From: JAFGLZ01 sp964390905
GTDB lineage: Bacteria > Planctomycetota > Phycisphaerae > UBA1845 > JAFGLZ01
Reading direction: 5' to 3'
Length of the DNA stretch: 64,000 bases
Assembly (NCBI GenBank): GCA_964390905.1
Contig: CAYMLO010000005.1
Location: 59,616 to 123,615 of the forward strand
The notes under the pieces were generated by a model that worked only from the letters and a program-made list of their open reading frames with translations, was not told where the DNA came from and did not search any database. Both the position numbers and the translations under genes were made by a program. Below are positions 18,960 to 27,322 of this stretch, piece by piece; position 1 is the first letter of the stretch; each line of letters starts with the position of its first letter.

Positions 18960-20279
18960 TTAGCCAGATGGCGCGTCGGTCGGGGCGAACTGCGGCAGGT
19001 AGGAGGCCTGGGCGGCCAGCAGCTCATCGGCGAGCTTGACGGCCGTGTCGACCGAGTCGACCGCGCCGTCGAGGATCAGCGCCTGGACGACCTTGGCGCG
19101 ACTACCCTCCAGGGCGGCGTCGACGACCGTCTCCACCCAGGCCAGACGGGTGGCCAGCGTGCCCACAATACCAGGCGGCAGCGGCGGCTGGGCGATCGGA
19201 CGCAGTCCCGCACCGGTTGCGACGGCGGGCGATTCCACGATGGCTTCGGCGGGCAGGTTGGGCACCTGTCCGCGGTTGGGCAGGTTCGCGGAATAGACCT
19301 CGCCTGCATCGCGCCGAATCGCCTGAATGATATCGAGCACCTGTTCATGCTCGCCGACGCTCCGTTCGAAGGAGTCGTCGGGCAGGGGATCGGCGGACAA
19401 GGCGGCTTGACGCATCTCGTCGTAGGCTCTGTCGCCGTCCGCGATGGTGTCCTCGAAGCTGAAGGCGTCCACGCCGAGCGTCTTTCCGTAGTACTTCCCG
19501 TCGGCGAAGAACTGCGTGAAGAACTCCGCGACGTGCCGATCCAGCACGGCCGGGAACGCGTCGAACCAGGTGAACAGCTGCCAACTGAACGGGTTGTCGT
19601 CCCGCTTGGCGAGCCTCTCGACGGCGATCTCACGGAGACTCGGCAGGGCATCGCGGCCGCCGACGCGGACCTCGGTGAACCAGGTCAGGTGGTTCATGCC
19701 GATGGCCGTGTAGGCGACGTCTGTGGGGGCCACGCCGAGGAGGCCGGCCAGGTAGTGCCCGGCGTGGAGCACGCCGTGACACAGCCCGACCACCTCGGCA
19801 CCGGTGGCCTTGCGAATGGCCCGGCAGACGGGCGCCATCGGATTGCCGTAGTTGAAGAACAGCGCGTCGGGCGCGAGATCCAGGACGTCTTGGGCGATGG
19901 CGATCATGGCGGGAATCATCCGCAACGCTCGCGACGTGCCGCCCGGCATGACGGTGTCGCCCACGGGTTGGTAGATGCCGTGCTTCCGCGGGATCAAGAC
20001 ATCTTGTTCCCACGCTCGCCGACCGCCCACGCCTACGGTGCAGATCACCGCGGTCGCGCCGGGCAGCACGTCCCGCCGATCGGTGGACGCGGCGAGGTCG
20101 ATGGTGGCCCCCGCAGCTTGAATCATCTTGCCAGCCAAGCCCTCGGCCACGGCCAGGGCATCGGGGTCGGTGTCCACCAAGGCCAAGTTGGCCGCCCATC
20201 CCCCCCGGATCAGGTCCGCCAACAGGCCACGCGTAAACGACGCGCTGCCCGCGCCGATCAACACCACCTTCTCGGTCAT
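18960..20279 (-). CDS. Glycoside hydrolase family 4 (alpha-galactosidase/alpha-glucosidase type)
   Basis: 439 residues. GH4 enzymes use NAD and a divalent metal to oxidise C3 of the sugar before elimination. The NAD motif GAGSASFTRG is at 8-17. N146-P147 and the metal-binding Cys-His pair C167-H168 (VGLCHG) are present, as is the GMNHLTWF motif at 194-201. The CHG form is typical of members acting on alpha-galactosides, alpha-glucosides or alpha-glucuronides; phospho-glycosidases usually have CNxP. This suggests an unphosphorylated substrate, consistent with uptake through the adjacent ABC system rather than a PTS. Cytoplasmic. It is divergent from the Gfo/Idh gene across 164 bases. Confidence 0.9.
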   Translation of the reverse strand: MTEKVVLIGAGSASFTRGLLADLIRGGWAANLALVDTDPDALAVAEGLAGKMIQAAGATIDLAASTDRRDVLPGATAVICTVGVGGRRAWEQDVLIPRKHGIYQPVGDTVMPGGTSRALRMIPAMIAIAQDVLDLAPDALFFNYGNPMAPVCRAIRKATGAEVVGLCHGVLHAGHYLAGLLGVAPTDVAYTAIGMNHLTWFTEVRVGGRDALPSLREIAVERLAKRDDNPFSWQLFTWFDAFPAVLDRHVAEFFTQFFADGKYYGKTLGVDAFSFEDTIADGDRAYDEMRQAALSADPLPDDSFERSVGEHEQVLDIIQAIRRDAGEVYSANLPNRGQVPNLPAEAIVESPAVATGAGLRPIAQPPLPPGIVGTLATRLAWVETVVDAALEGSRAKVVQALILDGAVDSVDTAVKLADELLAAQASYLPQFAPTDAPSG

Positions 20280-20443
20280 CGATTGCGTCTCCGGTTCTGT
20301 GTGGTCGAGCAGATGATACGCCCAATCACAGGGCGGGGGCTAGGCATCGATCGCGTCCGGCCCGACGGTGTATTTCTCTGCGCGGGTCTGCTACGCTGTC
20401 GCGGTTCCGCGTGATCATGGGATGTCGACAAAGGAGTATCGCT

Positions 20444-21646
20444 ATGGACTCGAGCCAGATAACCCGACGCGAGGTCCTGGAGAAGGCGCCGGTAGCGGCG
20501 GTGGCCGGCGCGTTGGCGTCGAGCATGGTCCGTCCCGCCGCCGCAGAGGTCCCCGACAACCCGCTCAAGTCCGACCGGAAGATCCGCATCGGCGTCGTCG
20601 GCGGCGGGTTCGGTCGGAGCTTCCAGTGGCATGAAGACCCCAACTGCATCGTGCACGCCGTCAGCGACCTGCGGACGGATCGCCGCGAGGCGCTGATGAA
20701 GACCTACCGATGCGACAAGTCCTACGAGTCACTGGAAAAGCTCATCCTCGACAAGGACATCGAGGCGGTGGCCATCTTCACCGGGGCGCCCGACCACGCC
20801 CGCCACGTGCTCATGACGATGGACAGGGGCAAGCACTGTATCAGCGCCGTGCCGGCCTGCCTGACGATCGAAGACGCCCACAAGATGAAGGAGATGAAGG
20901 AGAAGACCGGCCTGAAGTACATGATGGCCGAGACGAGCTACTACCGGCAGCACTGTATCGCGGCCAGGAAGCTGTACCAGGACGGCGCGTTCGGCGAGCT
21001 GTTCTACAGCGAGGTGGAGTACTACCACCCGGGGATCGGCGCCGAGAAGGACGGCCTGTCGTGGTGGAACGGCAAGAAGACGTGGCGACACGGGTTCCCG
21101 CCGATGTTCTATCCGACCCACTCGACGGGGTTCCTGGTGGGCGTGACGAAGGAACGGCTGACGGAGGTGTCCTGTCTGGGGTGGGCCGATCCGAACGAGC
21201 CGGGCTTCAAGAAGAACGCATACGACAACCCGCTTGGTGCGTGCATGGCCCTGATGAAGACGGATCGGGGGCACATGTGCCGGTGCGGCGTGTTCTGGCA
21301 CGGTCAGGCCCACGGTGAGCGGGCGCAGTGGTTCGGGACGAAGATGGCCTACTACATGCCTGCTGGCAGCGGCCAGCCGTTCGCGCTGCGGGGCCCCAAC
21401 GCGCCGAAGTGGGCGCACCTGCCAGACTTCCATCACATGCTGCCCAAACGGATGCGACACGGCAGCGGGCACGGCGGGTCGCACACTTTCTTGACGCACG
21501 AATTCATCGCCGCGCTGGTCGAGGAGCGCGAGCCGGCGGTGGACCTCTATGAGGCCTTGGCGATGACGGTGCCCGGCCTGGTCGCGCACCAGTCGGCGTT
21601 GAAGGGCGGCGAGCAGATGAAGGTGCCCAGCTTCGATCGGGCCTGA
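20444..21646 (+). CDS. Tat-exported Gfo/Idh/MocA-type oxidoreductase
   Basis: About 400 residues from the ATG at 20444, with AAGGAG 7 bases upstream. The leader begins MDSSQITRREVLEKAP with a twin-arginine and hydrophobic core, cleaved near AAAE. The Rossmann motif IGVVGGGFGRSF follows at about 50, and the KxC-type substrate region includes SAVPACLTIEDAHKMKE. Exported Gfo/Idh proteins keep NAD(P) tightly bound and several act as glycosidases or sugar oxidoreductases; the activity of this one is unknown. It is first of a forward run with a lectin-like protein, GH127 and a propeller, so it probably works on the same glycan. Confidence 0.85.
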   Translation: MDSSQITRREVLEKAPVAAVAGALASSMVRPAAAEVPDNPLKSDRKIRIGVVGGGFGRSFQWHEDPNCIVHAVSDLRTDRREALMKTYRCDKSYESLEKLILDKDIEAVAIFTGAPDHARHVLMTMDRGKHCISAVPACLTIEDAHKMKEMKEKTGLKYMMAETSYYRQHCIAARKLYQDGAFGELFYSEVEYYHPGIGAEKDGLSWWNGKKTWRHGFPPMFYPTHSTGFLVGVTKERLTEVSCLGWADPNEPGFKKNAYDNPLGACMALMKTDRGHMCRCGVFWHGQAHGERAQWFGTKMAYYMPAGSGQPFALRGPNAPKWAHLPDFHHMLPKRMRHGSGHGGSHTFLTHEFIAALVEEREPAVDLYEALAMTVPGLVAHQSALKGGEQMKVPSFDRA

Positions 21647-21662
21647 GAAGGAGGCGACAGCG

Positions 21663-23375
21663 ATGAGGGCGACTCGGCACGCGTTGATCCTGTCGGTGGC
21701 GGCGGCCCTGCTGATCGGGCCGGTGGGGGCATCGGCGGAGGTGTCTGATGAGAACCTGATCATCCACGGGGACGGTCAGTGGGCCCATGACTATCAGTTT
21801 CGCCCGATCGCCAAGCAGGCTGCGCCGGGCGCGAGCGGTCGCGTCGTCTCGCCGGACGTCAAGGGCCTGGTCGGTTCGTGGCGGTGCATGGTCGAGGTGG
21901 GCCCGAAGGCGAAGGGCGCGGGCATCGTCGTGCTGGCCGACCAGGCAGGCCGGGGCGGGCTTGAATGCCTCATGGGTGGCACGGGCGAGATGCGCGGCTT
22001 CATGGTCCGCACCGCCAAGGGCGAGGTCCTGTGGGAGGACCCGTGGGCGCCGTGGATGGAATACGAGCCCTGCGTGGTCGAGGTCGTCGTCGAGCGCGGT
22101 CGCGTTCGCGTGCAACTGCTGCACTTCGACGGAAAGACGCTGATCTCGCAGAGCGAGTGGGTGGCGGTCGACGCCAAGCGGACGGGCCAACCGGGCTTGA
22201 TGGGCCTGATGACCGAAAAGGGCATCGGTCGGTTCTGGGGCTGGCAGATCGCTACGGCGCCGCTGGCGGACGTCACGCTGGATGCGCCGAACAAGCGTCG
22301 GATCGTCCCGGGCAACCAGTGGGCCATCGTCGGCCCGATGACGTGGCAGTGGAAGACGGGCGCCAAGAAACGGGTCCGCCAATCGGCCACTGTCGACCGC
22401 GCGTGGTTGTTCAACAAGCAGACCCGCGGCAAGCATCAGCGGTGGTCGTGTCGCGTGAGGGTCGAGCCCCCGTCCGGTGGGGCGGGCATGATCTTCCAGG
22501 CGGACGGTACGAGCAACAACGGGCTGTTGTGTTGGCTGGGCGGACGCTATGGCGATGGCTGCCTGATGCTCTACGATCGGTCCAAGGGCTATCGCGGCAC
22601 GATCTGGTCCGGTCCGCAGGGCAAGTGGAAGTACAACACCGAGTACGTGCTCGTCGGCGAGACGCGGCCGGGCCAGGCGCGCGTCCAGATGTTGGCCGCC
22701 GACGGCAAGACCGTCATTAGCGAAAGCCCCTGGAAGAAGTACGACCCGGCCGTGACCGATCGGGAGGGAATGATCGGATTCCATACGTGGAAGGCGTCGT
22801 CGGAATTCTGGGCGTTCTCGGCGGGGACGCAGGCGGTTGCCACAACCGAAAGGCCCAAAGCGGCACCGCAAGAACCGGGCTCGCAGGTGGGACTGACGTG
22901 GAAAGAGGTGGGCGGCAAAAAGCGGCTCGTCCACATGGGCAAGGAGCCGCACGCATGGGAGCATGCGTCGCTGGCGGGCATCCACGGTCTGTGGCAGACG
23001 CGGCTGATCCCGCGGAGCCCGGGCAGGTTCGAGCTGTTCTTCCAGCTCTCTGACCGCGGCGCAAAGGGGTTCGCTGCGCGGCTGGGGGTGGCCGCCGACG
23101 GCAAGGGCAACCTCGAGCTCGTCGAGATGCCCGGTAAGGTGCTGTGGTATAGCGGTCCGATCGCCGTCAAGATCGGGACGACGTACCTGCTGGAAGGGAT
23201 GACGACCACGGATCGCGTTCGCGCCCGCCTGTACACGGGTGACGGCGAGAAGATCCTGGCGGACAGCGACCAGAACTACGTCAGCGACGCCCACAACCGA
23301 CGCAAGGGGCATCTGGGCGTGCGGCCCTTCGGCGACGTGGAGTTCTTCGACTGGTCGTTCACGCCGGAGAAGTGA
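21663..23375 (+). CDS. Secreted protein with three lectin-like repeats
   Basis: 570 residues with a signal peptide (1-25). The rest consists of three diverged repeats of about 170 residues each, apparently concanavalin/LamG or DUF1080-like jelly rolls. The equivalent positions are visible in VRVQLLHFDGKTLISQSEW, ARVQMLAADGKTVISESPW and VRARLYTGDGEKILADSDQ, each followed by a G-x-(M/L)-G turn and an aromatic end (FWGW, FWAF, FFDW). No catalytic motif is recognised, so sugar binding is the most likely role. It starts 16 bases after the Gfo/Idh stop with GAGAAGGAGG upstream, and the GH127 gene follows 39 bases later. Confidence 0.7.
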   Translation: MRATRHALILSVAAALLIGPVGASAEVSDENLIIHGDGQWAHDYQFRPIAKQAAPGASGRVVSPDVKGLVGSWRCMVEVGPKAKGAGIVVLADQAGRGGLECLMGGTGEMRGFMVRTAKGEVLWEDPWAPWMEYEPCVVEVVVERGRVRVQLLHFDGKTLISQSEWVAVDAKRTGQPGLMGLMTEKGIGRFWGWQIATAPLADVTLDAPNKRRIVPGNQWAIVGPMTWQWKTGAKKRVRQSATVDRAWLFNKQTRGKHQRWSCRVRVEPPSGGAGMIFQADGTSNNGLLCWLGGRYGDGCLMLYDRSKGYRGTIWSGPQGKWKYNTEYVLVGETRPGQARVQMLAADGKTVISESPWKKYDPAVTDREGMIGFHTWKASSEFWAFSAGTQAVATTERPKAAPQEPGSQVGLTWKEVGGKKRLVHMGKEPHAWEHASLAGIHGLWQTRLIPRSPGRFELFFQLSDRGAKGFAARLGVAADGKGNLELVEMPGKVLWYSGPIAVKIGTTYLLEGMTTTDRVRARLYTGDGEKILADSDQNYVSDAHNRRKGHLGVRPFGDVEFFDWSFTPEK

Positions 23376-23414
23376 CCGAAGCGACAGCGACCGGGATATG
23401 GAAAGGGGAGCCTC

Positions 23415-25715
23415 GTGATCCACACCGTTTTGGCTGGGTTCGTGTTGGTAGGGGCTTGTGCGGCTGCCAGGACCGGGGACGCTTACACGATTCGGCGACT
23501 GGATGTTCGGTACCCATCGAAGATCGAGGCGAAGGGCGAAACGCTGGACAGGCTGAAGCGCGCGTACGGCCGGCTCTGTTCGCCGCCGTTGAACGATATC
23601 GAGTTCGTCCTGTCGGACGTCGACTTCCGGTACACGCGGCGGTTCACCAACTACAGCGGGGACATCTCGGGTCGGATGTTCGGCGCGCTGAACGCCTGTG
23701 ACGCCGTCCTGGGCGCCGAGACGCCCTTCATCGACAAGCTGATCGCGGGGTTCAGGAAGCACCAGAAGCCCGACGGCCACTTCGGCGCTGACCAGAACTT
23801 GGACAAGGAGGTCAACCAGCAGCGGGACATGGCCTTGCTGTGGGGCAACGGGCGGCTGCTGCTGGCGCTGGCCGAGCGGCTGCGTCGCAAGCCGGACGCT
23901 GGGGTCCGGCGGATGGCCATTCGGCTGGGCGACTACGTCATCTCCACGCGGAAGTACTACGGCAAGCCGGAGAACTTCAAAGGCGTGGGCGGCATCCGGG
24001 CGTCGGGGTTCACGACCTGTTACCCGTCGCTGATCGACGGCCTGGCGGCGCTCGGGGAGGTGACGGGCGAGAAACGGTTCCTGCGAGAAGCGCGATTCAT
24101 TGGCGAACTGTCCCTGCTCGATCGCGAGCTCAAGAAGCATCACAGCCACGGCCGGCTGACGGCCCATCGTGGCATGATCGACGTCGACCGGATCGCCGGC
24201 ACCAAGACGTTCCTGTCCGCGCTGGCCGAGGGTCGGGGCAAGATCCTCGACGAGCAGATGATGCCAACCGGTGGGGTGGACGAGTACTTCGACCCGGCGT
24301 GCAACCGCGACGAAGGGTGCTCCGAGGCCGACTGGATTCGCGTGAACTTGCTGACTTGGCCGTCGACGGGCGAGAACGGCGCGATCGACGTGGCCGAGCA
24401 CGTGCTCCGCAACCACCTGTACGCGGCGCAGTTCTCGAACGGCGGGTTCGGGCATCGGGTGTTTCGCAGACTCCGCGACGGCAGCGACGCGTTCAACTAC
24501 GGCGGGATCGCCAACTCCGGGTCGGAGGCGTATTGGTGCTGCTCGATGCACGGGGCGCAGATCCTGGCAGAGATCCCCTGGTGGGGCGTCGTGGGGATCG
24601 GCAACCGGATCATGATCACGTGGCTGGCGGAGGTCCGGGCGACGATCGCCCCCGGCAAGGACCTCCCACCCCTCACTGTGACCACCACGCGGAGCGCCCC
24701 TGGGTCGTGGATGGTGTCGGTGAAGGCGTCGAAGCCGACGCAGGCGACGCTCGCGCTGCGCGTTCCGCGGTCCAATGGCGCGATCACCGTCGACGGCAAG
24801 CGCATCCGCGGTCGGGGCCCGTGGGCCGACTTCACCGGTGCCGGAGGCTGGGTGGACGTGACGCGCACCTGGTCGGCCAAATCGACGCTGAAGGTCGAAC
24901 TGCCAATCGACATCCGGCTCGAGACGCCCTACGCCTCACAGCCCAAAGGCAGCCCAGTCGTCTGCGTGCTCTCGGGGCCAGATCTGTATTGCCTGCCGGA
25001 CGTCTGGCTCGAGGATGAGTTGATCCCATCCGATGCTGTCCCGAGCATCGCGCTGTCCGCCCGAGTGCCCAACAAGGGGGCAATCCCCGTCCTGGTCGAG
25101 GGCAAGGACGGGCGCCGCCAATCGTTGAAGCTGGTGCCGATGGCGACCCGCCCGCCGGGGGCTGCGCGGTGGCTGTTCCGCGTGCGTCGCGTGGACGATG
25201 GGTCGTTCAAGAAACTCGCCGGAAAGGCGCGTCCCGCGGTGAAGCCGGGCACGCCGGTCGAACTGGAGCTGGGGTGCGACGGTCACTTCGAGGCGTACCT
25301 GAACGGCAAACTGGTCACGCGTCGCAGCGGCTGCGGTGAGTGCCCGCAGGTCGACGTCTACTCGAAGCAAGCGTCGAACGTGCTGGCGATCAAGGCATGG
25401 AGCAAGGCGAAGCGTCCCGCGATGATCGGCCTGATCCGCGCGGCGGGGCGGCAGCATGCCACGTCCGTGAAGGGTTGGTCCGCGACCCGCGTGGGGGACA
25501 AGATCCCCCAGGCCCTGTTGAGGAATTTCGAGAAGGGCTCGAGTGACGACGCGAAGGTCGTGGACGTAGGCCCATTCGGCATGCCGCCGTGGAACCACAT
25601 TGCCGCGGAGTTCATGCATACCGGTGCGCGGTGGATCTGGGCCGAAGGCAAGCCCGATCCGTCCAAGACGGCATGGCTGTTTAGGTACCGATTCGACCTG
25701 CCCGGCAACGAGTGA
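23415..25715 (+). CDS. GH127-type glycoside hydrolase (beta-L-arabinofuranosidase-like)
   Basis: 766 residues from a GTG with GGGGAG close upstream; short signal peptide. The alpha/alpha-barrel part contains QQRDMALLWGNGRLLLAL and the metal-thiolate motifs of GH127: E300-G-C302 in DEGCSEADW and C375-C376 in YWCCSMHG. In the characterised Bifidobacterium enzyme HypBA1 a zinc ion is held by one Glu and three Cys, one of which is the nucleophile; all four equivalents seem to be kept here. Beta-sandwich domains follow, and a C-terminal jelly roll (about 590-766) ends in a strand rich in Trp. The substrate may differ from arabinose because the family is broad. Part of the forward glycan cluster. 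Confidence 0.75.
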   Translation: MIHTVLAGFVLVGACAAARTGDAYTIRRLDVRYPSKIEAKGETLDRLKRAYGRLCSPPLNDIEFVLSDVDFRYTRRFTNYSGDISGRMFGALNACDAVLGAETPFIDKLIAGFRKHQKPDGHFGADQNLDKEVNQQRDMALLWGNGRLLLALAERLRRKPDAGVRRMAIRLGDYVISTRKYYGKPENFKGVGGIRASGFTTCYPSLIDGLAALGEVTGEKRFLREARFIGELSLLDRELKKHHSHGRLTAHRGMIDVDRIAGTKTFLSALAEGRGKILDEQMMPTGGVDEYFDPACNRDEGCSEADWIRVNLLTWPSTGENGAIDVAEHVLRNHLYAAQFSNGGFGHRVFRRLRDGSDAFNYGGIANSGSEAYWCCSMHGAQILAEIPWWGVVGIGNRIMITWLAEVRATIAPGKDLPPLTVTTTRSAPGSWMVSVKASKPTQATLALRVPRSNGAITVDGKRIRGRGPWADFTGAGGWVDVTRTWSAKSTLKVELPIDIRLETPYASQPKGSPVVCVLSGPDLYCLPDVWLEDELIPSDAVPSIALSARVPNKGAIPVLVEGKDGRRQSLKLVPMATRPPGAARWLFRVRRVDDGSFKKLAGKARPAVKPGTPVELELGCDGHFEAYLNGKLVTRRSGCGECPQVDVYSKQASNVLAIKAWSKAKRPAMIGLIRAAGRQHATSVKGWSATRVGDKIPQALLRNFEKGSSDDAKVVDVGPFGMPPWNHIAAEFMHTGARWIWAEGKPDPSKTAWLFRYRFDLPGNE

Positions 25716-25757
25716 GCCGGGCGTCGCGGTGGTTTGTTTCGCCTGAGGAGTACGACA

Positions 25758-26801
25758 GTGAAGTGCAGTTCGCAGATGTCATGTCTGTCAATGGCGGTGG
25801 CCGTCTGCGCGCTCGCCGCGCCGCTCGCGGCCGGCGGCCGCGACGATCCGCGGGTCGCGGCGTTGGCCAAGGAGGTGGCTCACAAGGGATGGATCGTCTA
25901 CGGCGCGCGGAGCCCACAGGGCGACTGGGACCTGTTCCTGATGCGGCCCGACGGCTCGCGTGTTCGCAATATCACGAACACGCCGGGGTACGGCGAGGCC
26001 GGGGCGCGGTTCAGTCTGGACGGCAAGAAGCTGCTCTACCGTCGGCTGCCAAAGGACGCGAAGATCAACCACGACAAGTGGGGGTTCCAGGGCGAGCTTG
26101 TCATCGCCAACGCCGACGGTACGGATCCGGTCGCGTTGGGCGGCGAGGGCGAGTACCCCTGGGCGTCGTGGTCGCCGGACGGCAAGCAGATTTCGTGCCT
26201 GACCAAGAAGGGCATCTTGATCGTGGAGGTGGCGACCAAAAGGACCGTCCGCAAGATGAAACGGCATGGCACGTACCAGCAGCTCTTTTGGTCCCCGAAC
26301 GGTCGGTGGTTCTGCGGCGTGACGAACTTCCTCGGCGAGAACTGGACGGTCGCCCGAATCAGCGTAGAGACAGGGCAGATCAGCGCGGTCAGCTCGTTTC
26401 GGAACTGCACGCCCGACTGGTTCGCCGACTCCAAGCGAATCATCTTCTCGAACCGGCCGAAGAACCAAGAGGGCTATGGGTGGACGCAGCTGTGGATGGC
26501 CAGCATCGACGGGAAGACCCGTGGCCTGATCTACGGTGAGGACGGCCGCCATGTCTACGGCGGGGTGCTGTCGCCGGACGACAAGTACGTCTTGTTCACC
26601 TCCGGTCTGAAGGACGGCTCGGGGGCCGACAAGGCGGGGGCGCCGATGGGACTGATGCGGCTGGGCGACGCCCCCGCCATCACCGGACAGAGCGAGGCCC
26701 TCCGCAAGGTCCATCCCAAGACGAAGGACGGTCCCGTGCTGTTCCTGCCCGTCGGTTGGGAACCGCACTGGACGTACGCTGATGTAGGAGCCGGGAAATG
26801 A
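25758..26801 (+). CDS. TolB-like WD40/PD40 propeller, secreted
   Basis: About 347 residues from the GTG at 25758, which has GAGGAG 7 bases upstream; an in-frame TTG further up lacks a ribosome site. A signal peptide (1-28) is followed by PD40-type blades such as DLFLMRPDGSRVRNIT, FSLDGKKLLYRR, ASWSPDGKQISCLT and LSPDDKYVLFTSG. These propellers bind proteins or ligands outside the cytoplasm; no enzyme motif is visible. The stop overlaps the ATG of the next gene (26798-26801), so it is coupled to the lipoprotein gene. Confidence 0.75.
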   Translation: MKCSSQMSCLSMAVAVCALAAPLAAGGRDDPRVAALAKEVAHKGWIVYGARSPQGDWDLFLMRPDGSRVRNITNTPGYGEAGARFSLDGKKLLYRRLPKDAKINHDKWGFQGELVIANADGTDPVALGGEGEYPWASWSPDGKQISCLTKKGILIVEVATKRTVRKMKRHGTYQQLFWSPNGRWFCGVTNFLGENWTVARISVETGQISAVSSFRNCTPDWFADSKRIIFSNRPKNQEGYGWTQLWMASIDGKTRGLIYGEDGRHVYGGVLSPDDKYVLFTSGLKDGSGADKAGAPMGLMRLGDAPAITGQSEALRKVHPKTKDGPVLFLPVGWEPHWTYADVGAGK

Positions 26802-27307
26802 TGTGTCTTGATAGAATCGCCGCACGCGGGCGACGCCTGCCCGTTTGGGTCGCGGTGGCGCTGCTGGCGGTTTCGTGTGGTTCCTGCGGCAAGAAGGGAG
26901 ACGACGGCGCGGACCCGAAGGTCACGACGTTGGGGACCATCGAAGTGACCGCGAAGCTCGTCGAGGTCATCCCCTACGACAGCAAGTGCACGTTCCCGCC
27001 GAACGACAACTACGACTACGTCTACATCTTCAAGTACCGCCCGCTCGAGACGCACCGCGGCCAGGTGTCCGGCGAGACGATCCTCGTGGGCCACTACAAC
27101 CCACTCAAGCCGCGGGCCGAGGCCGCCGACGCCCGGGCGCCGGGAATCGGCGGGAACGTCACGACCTTCCGCGCCGGCGACGTGCACCGCATGGCCCTGG
27201 CCGTGCCGCTCGAGGAGCAGGTCATGGCCGGCATCATCAACAAGTACTTCGGCAAAGACACCAGCCCCCTCCATTGGGCCGTCTGGACGAACCGGGTGAC
27301 CCAATAG
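26798..27307 (+). CDS. Small lipoprotein of unknown function
   Basis: 169 residues. The leader RRLPVWVAVALLAVSCGSCGKKG ends in a lipobox-like LAVSC or GSC, so lipidation is likely. The remaining 130 residues form a small domain with strands (IEVTAKLVEVIPYDSK, YDYVYIFKYRPLE) that I cannot assign. It bridges the glycan cluster and the acetylation genes: it overlaps the propeller gene by ATGA, and AlgI starts 15 bases after its stop. An accessory role in polysaccharide modification is possible but not shown. Confidence 0.6.
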   Translation: MMCLDRIAARGRRLPVWVAVALLAVSCGSCGKKGDDGADPKVTTLGTIEVTAKLVEVIPYDSKCTFPPNDNYDYVYIFKYRPLETHRGQVSGETILVGHYNPLKPRAEAADARAPGIGGNVTTFRAGDVHRMALAVPLEEQVMAGIINKYFGKDTSPLHWAVWTNRVTQ

Positions 27308-27322
27308 ACGTCGGTGGCCGCG

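Noticed and set aside
17757..20414. Forward open frame of 885 codons over the binding-protein and GH4 genes
   Set aside because: Antisense shadow. The reverse frames give clear GH4 and solute-binding motifs.
20301..20430. A riboswitch or operator in the GH4/Gfo-Idh divergent region
   Set aside because: No conserved stem or palindrome longer than five bases is visible; only a weak TATCAT-like box.
21504..24551. Reverse open frame of 1015 codons over the lectin-like and GH127 genes
   Set aside because: The sequence is rich in Arg, Pro and His without domain features; the forward frames are recognisable proteins.
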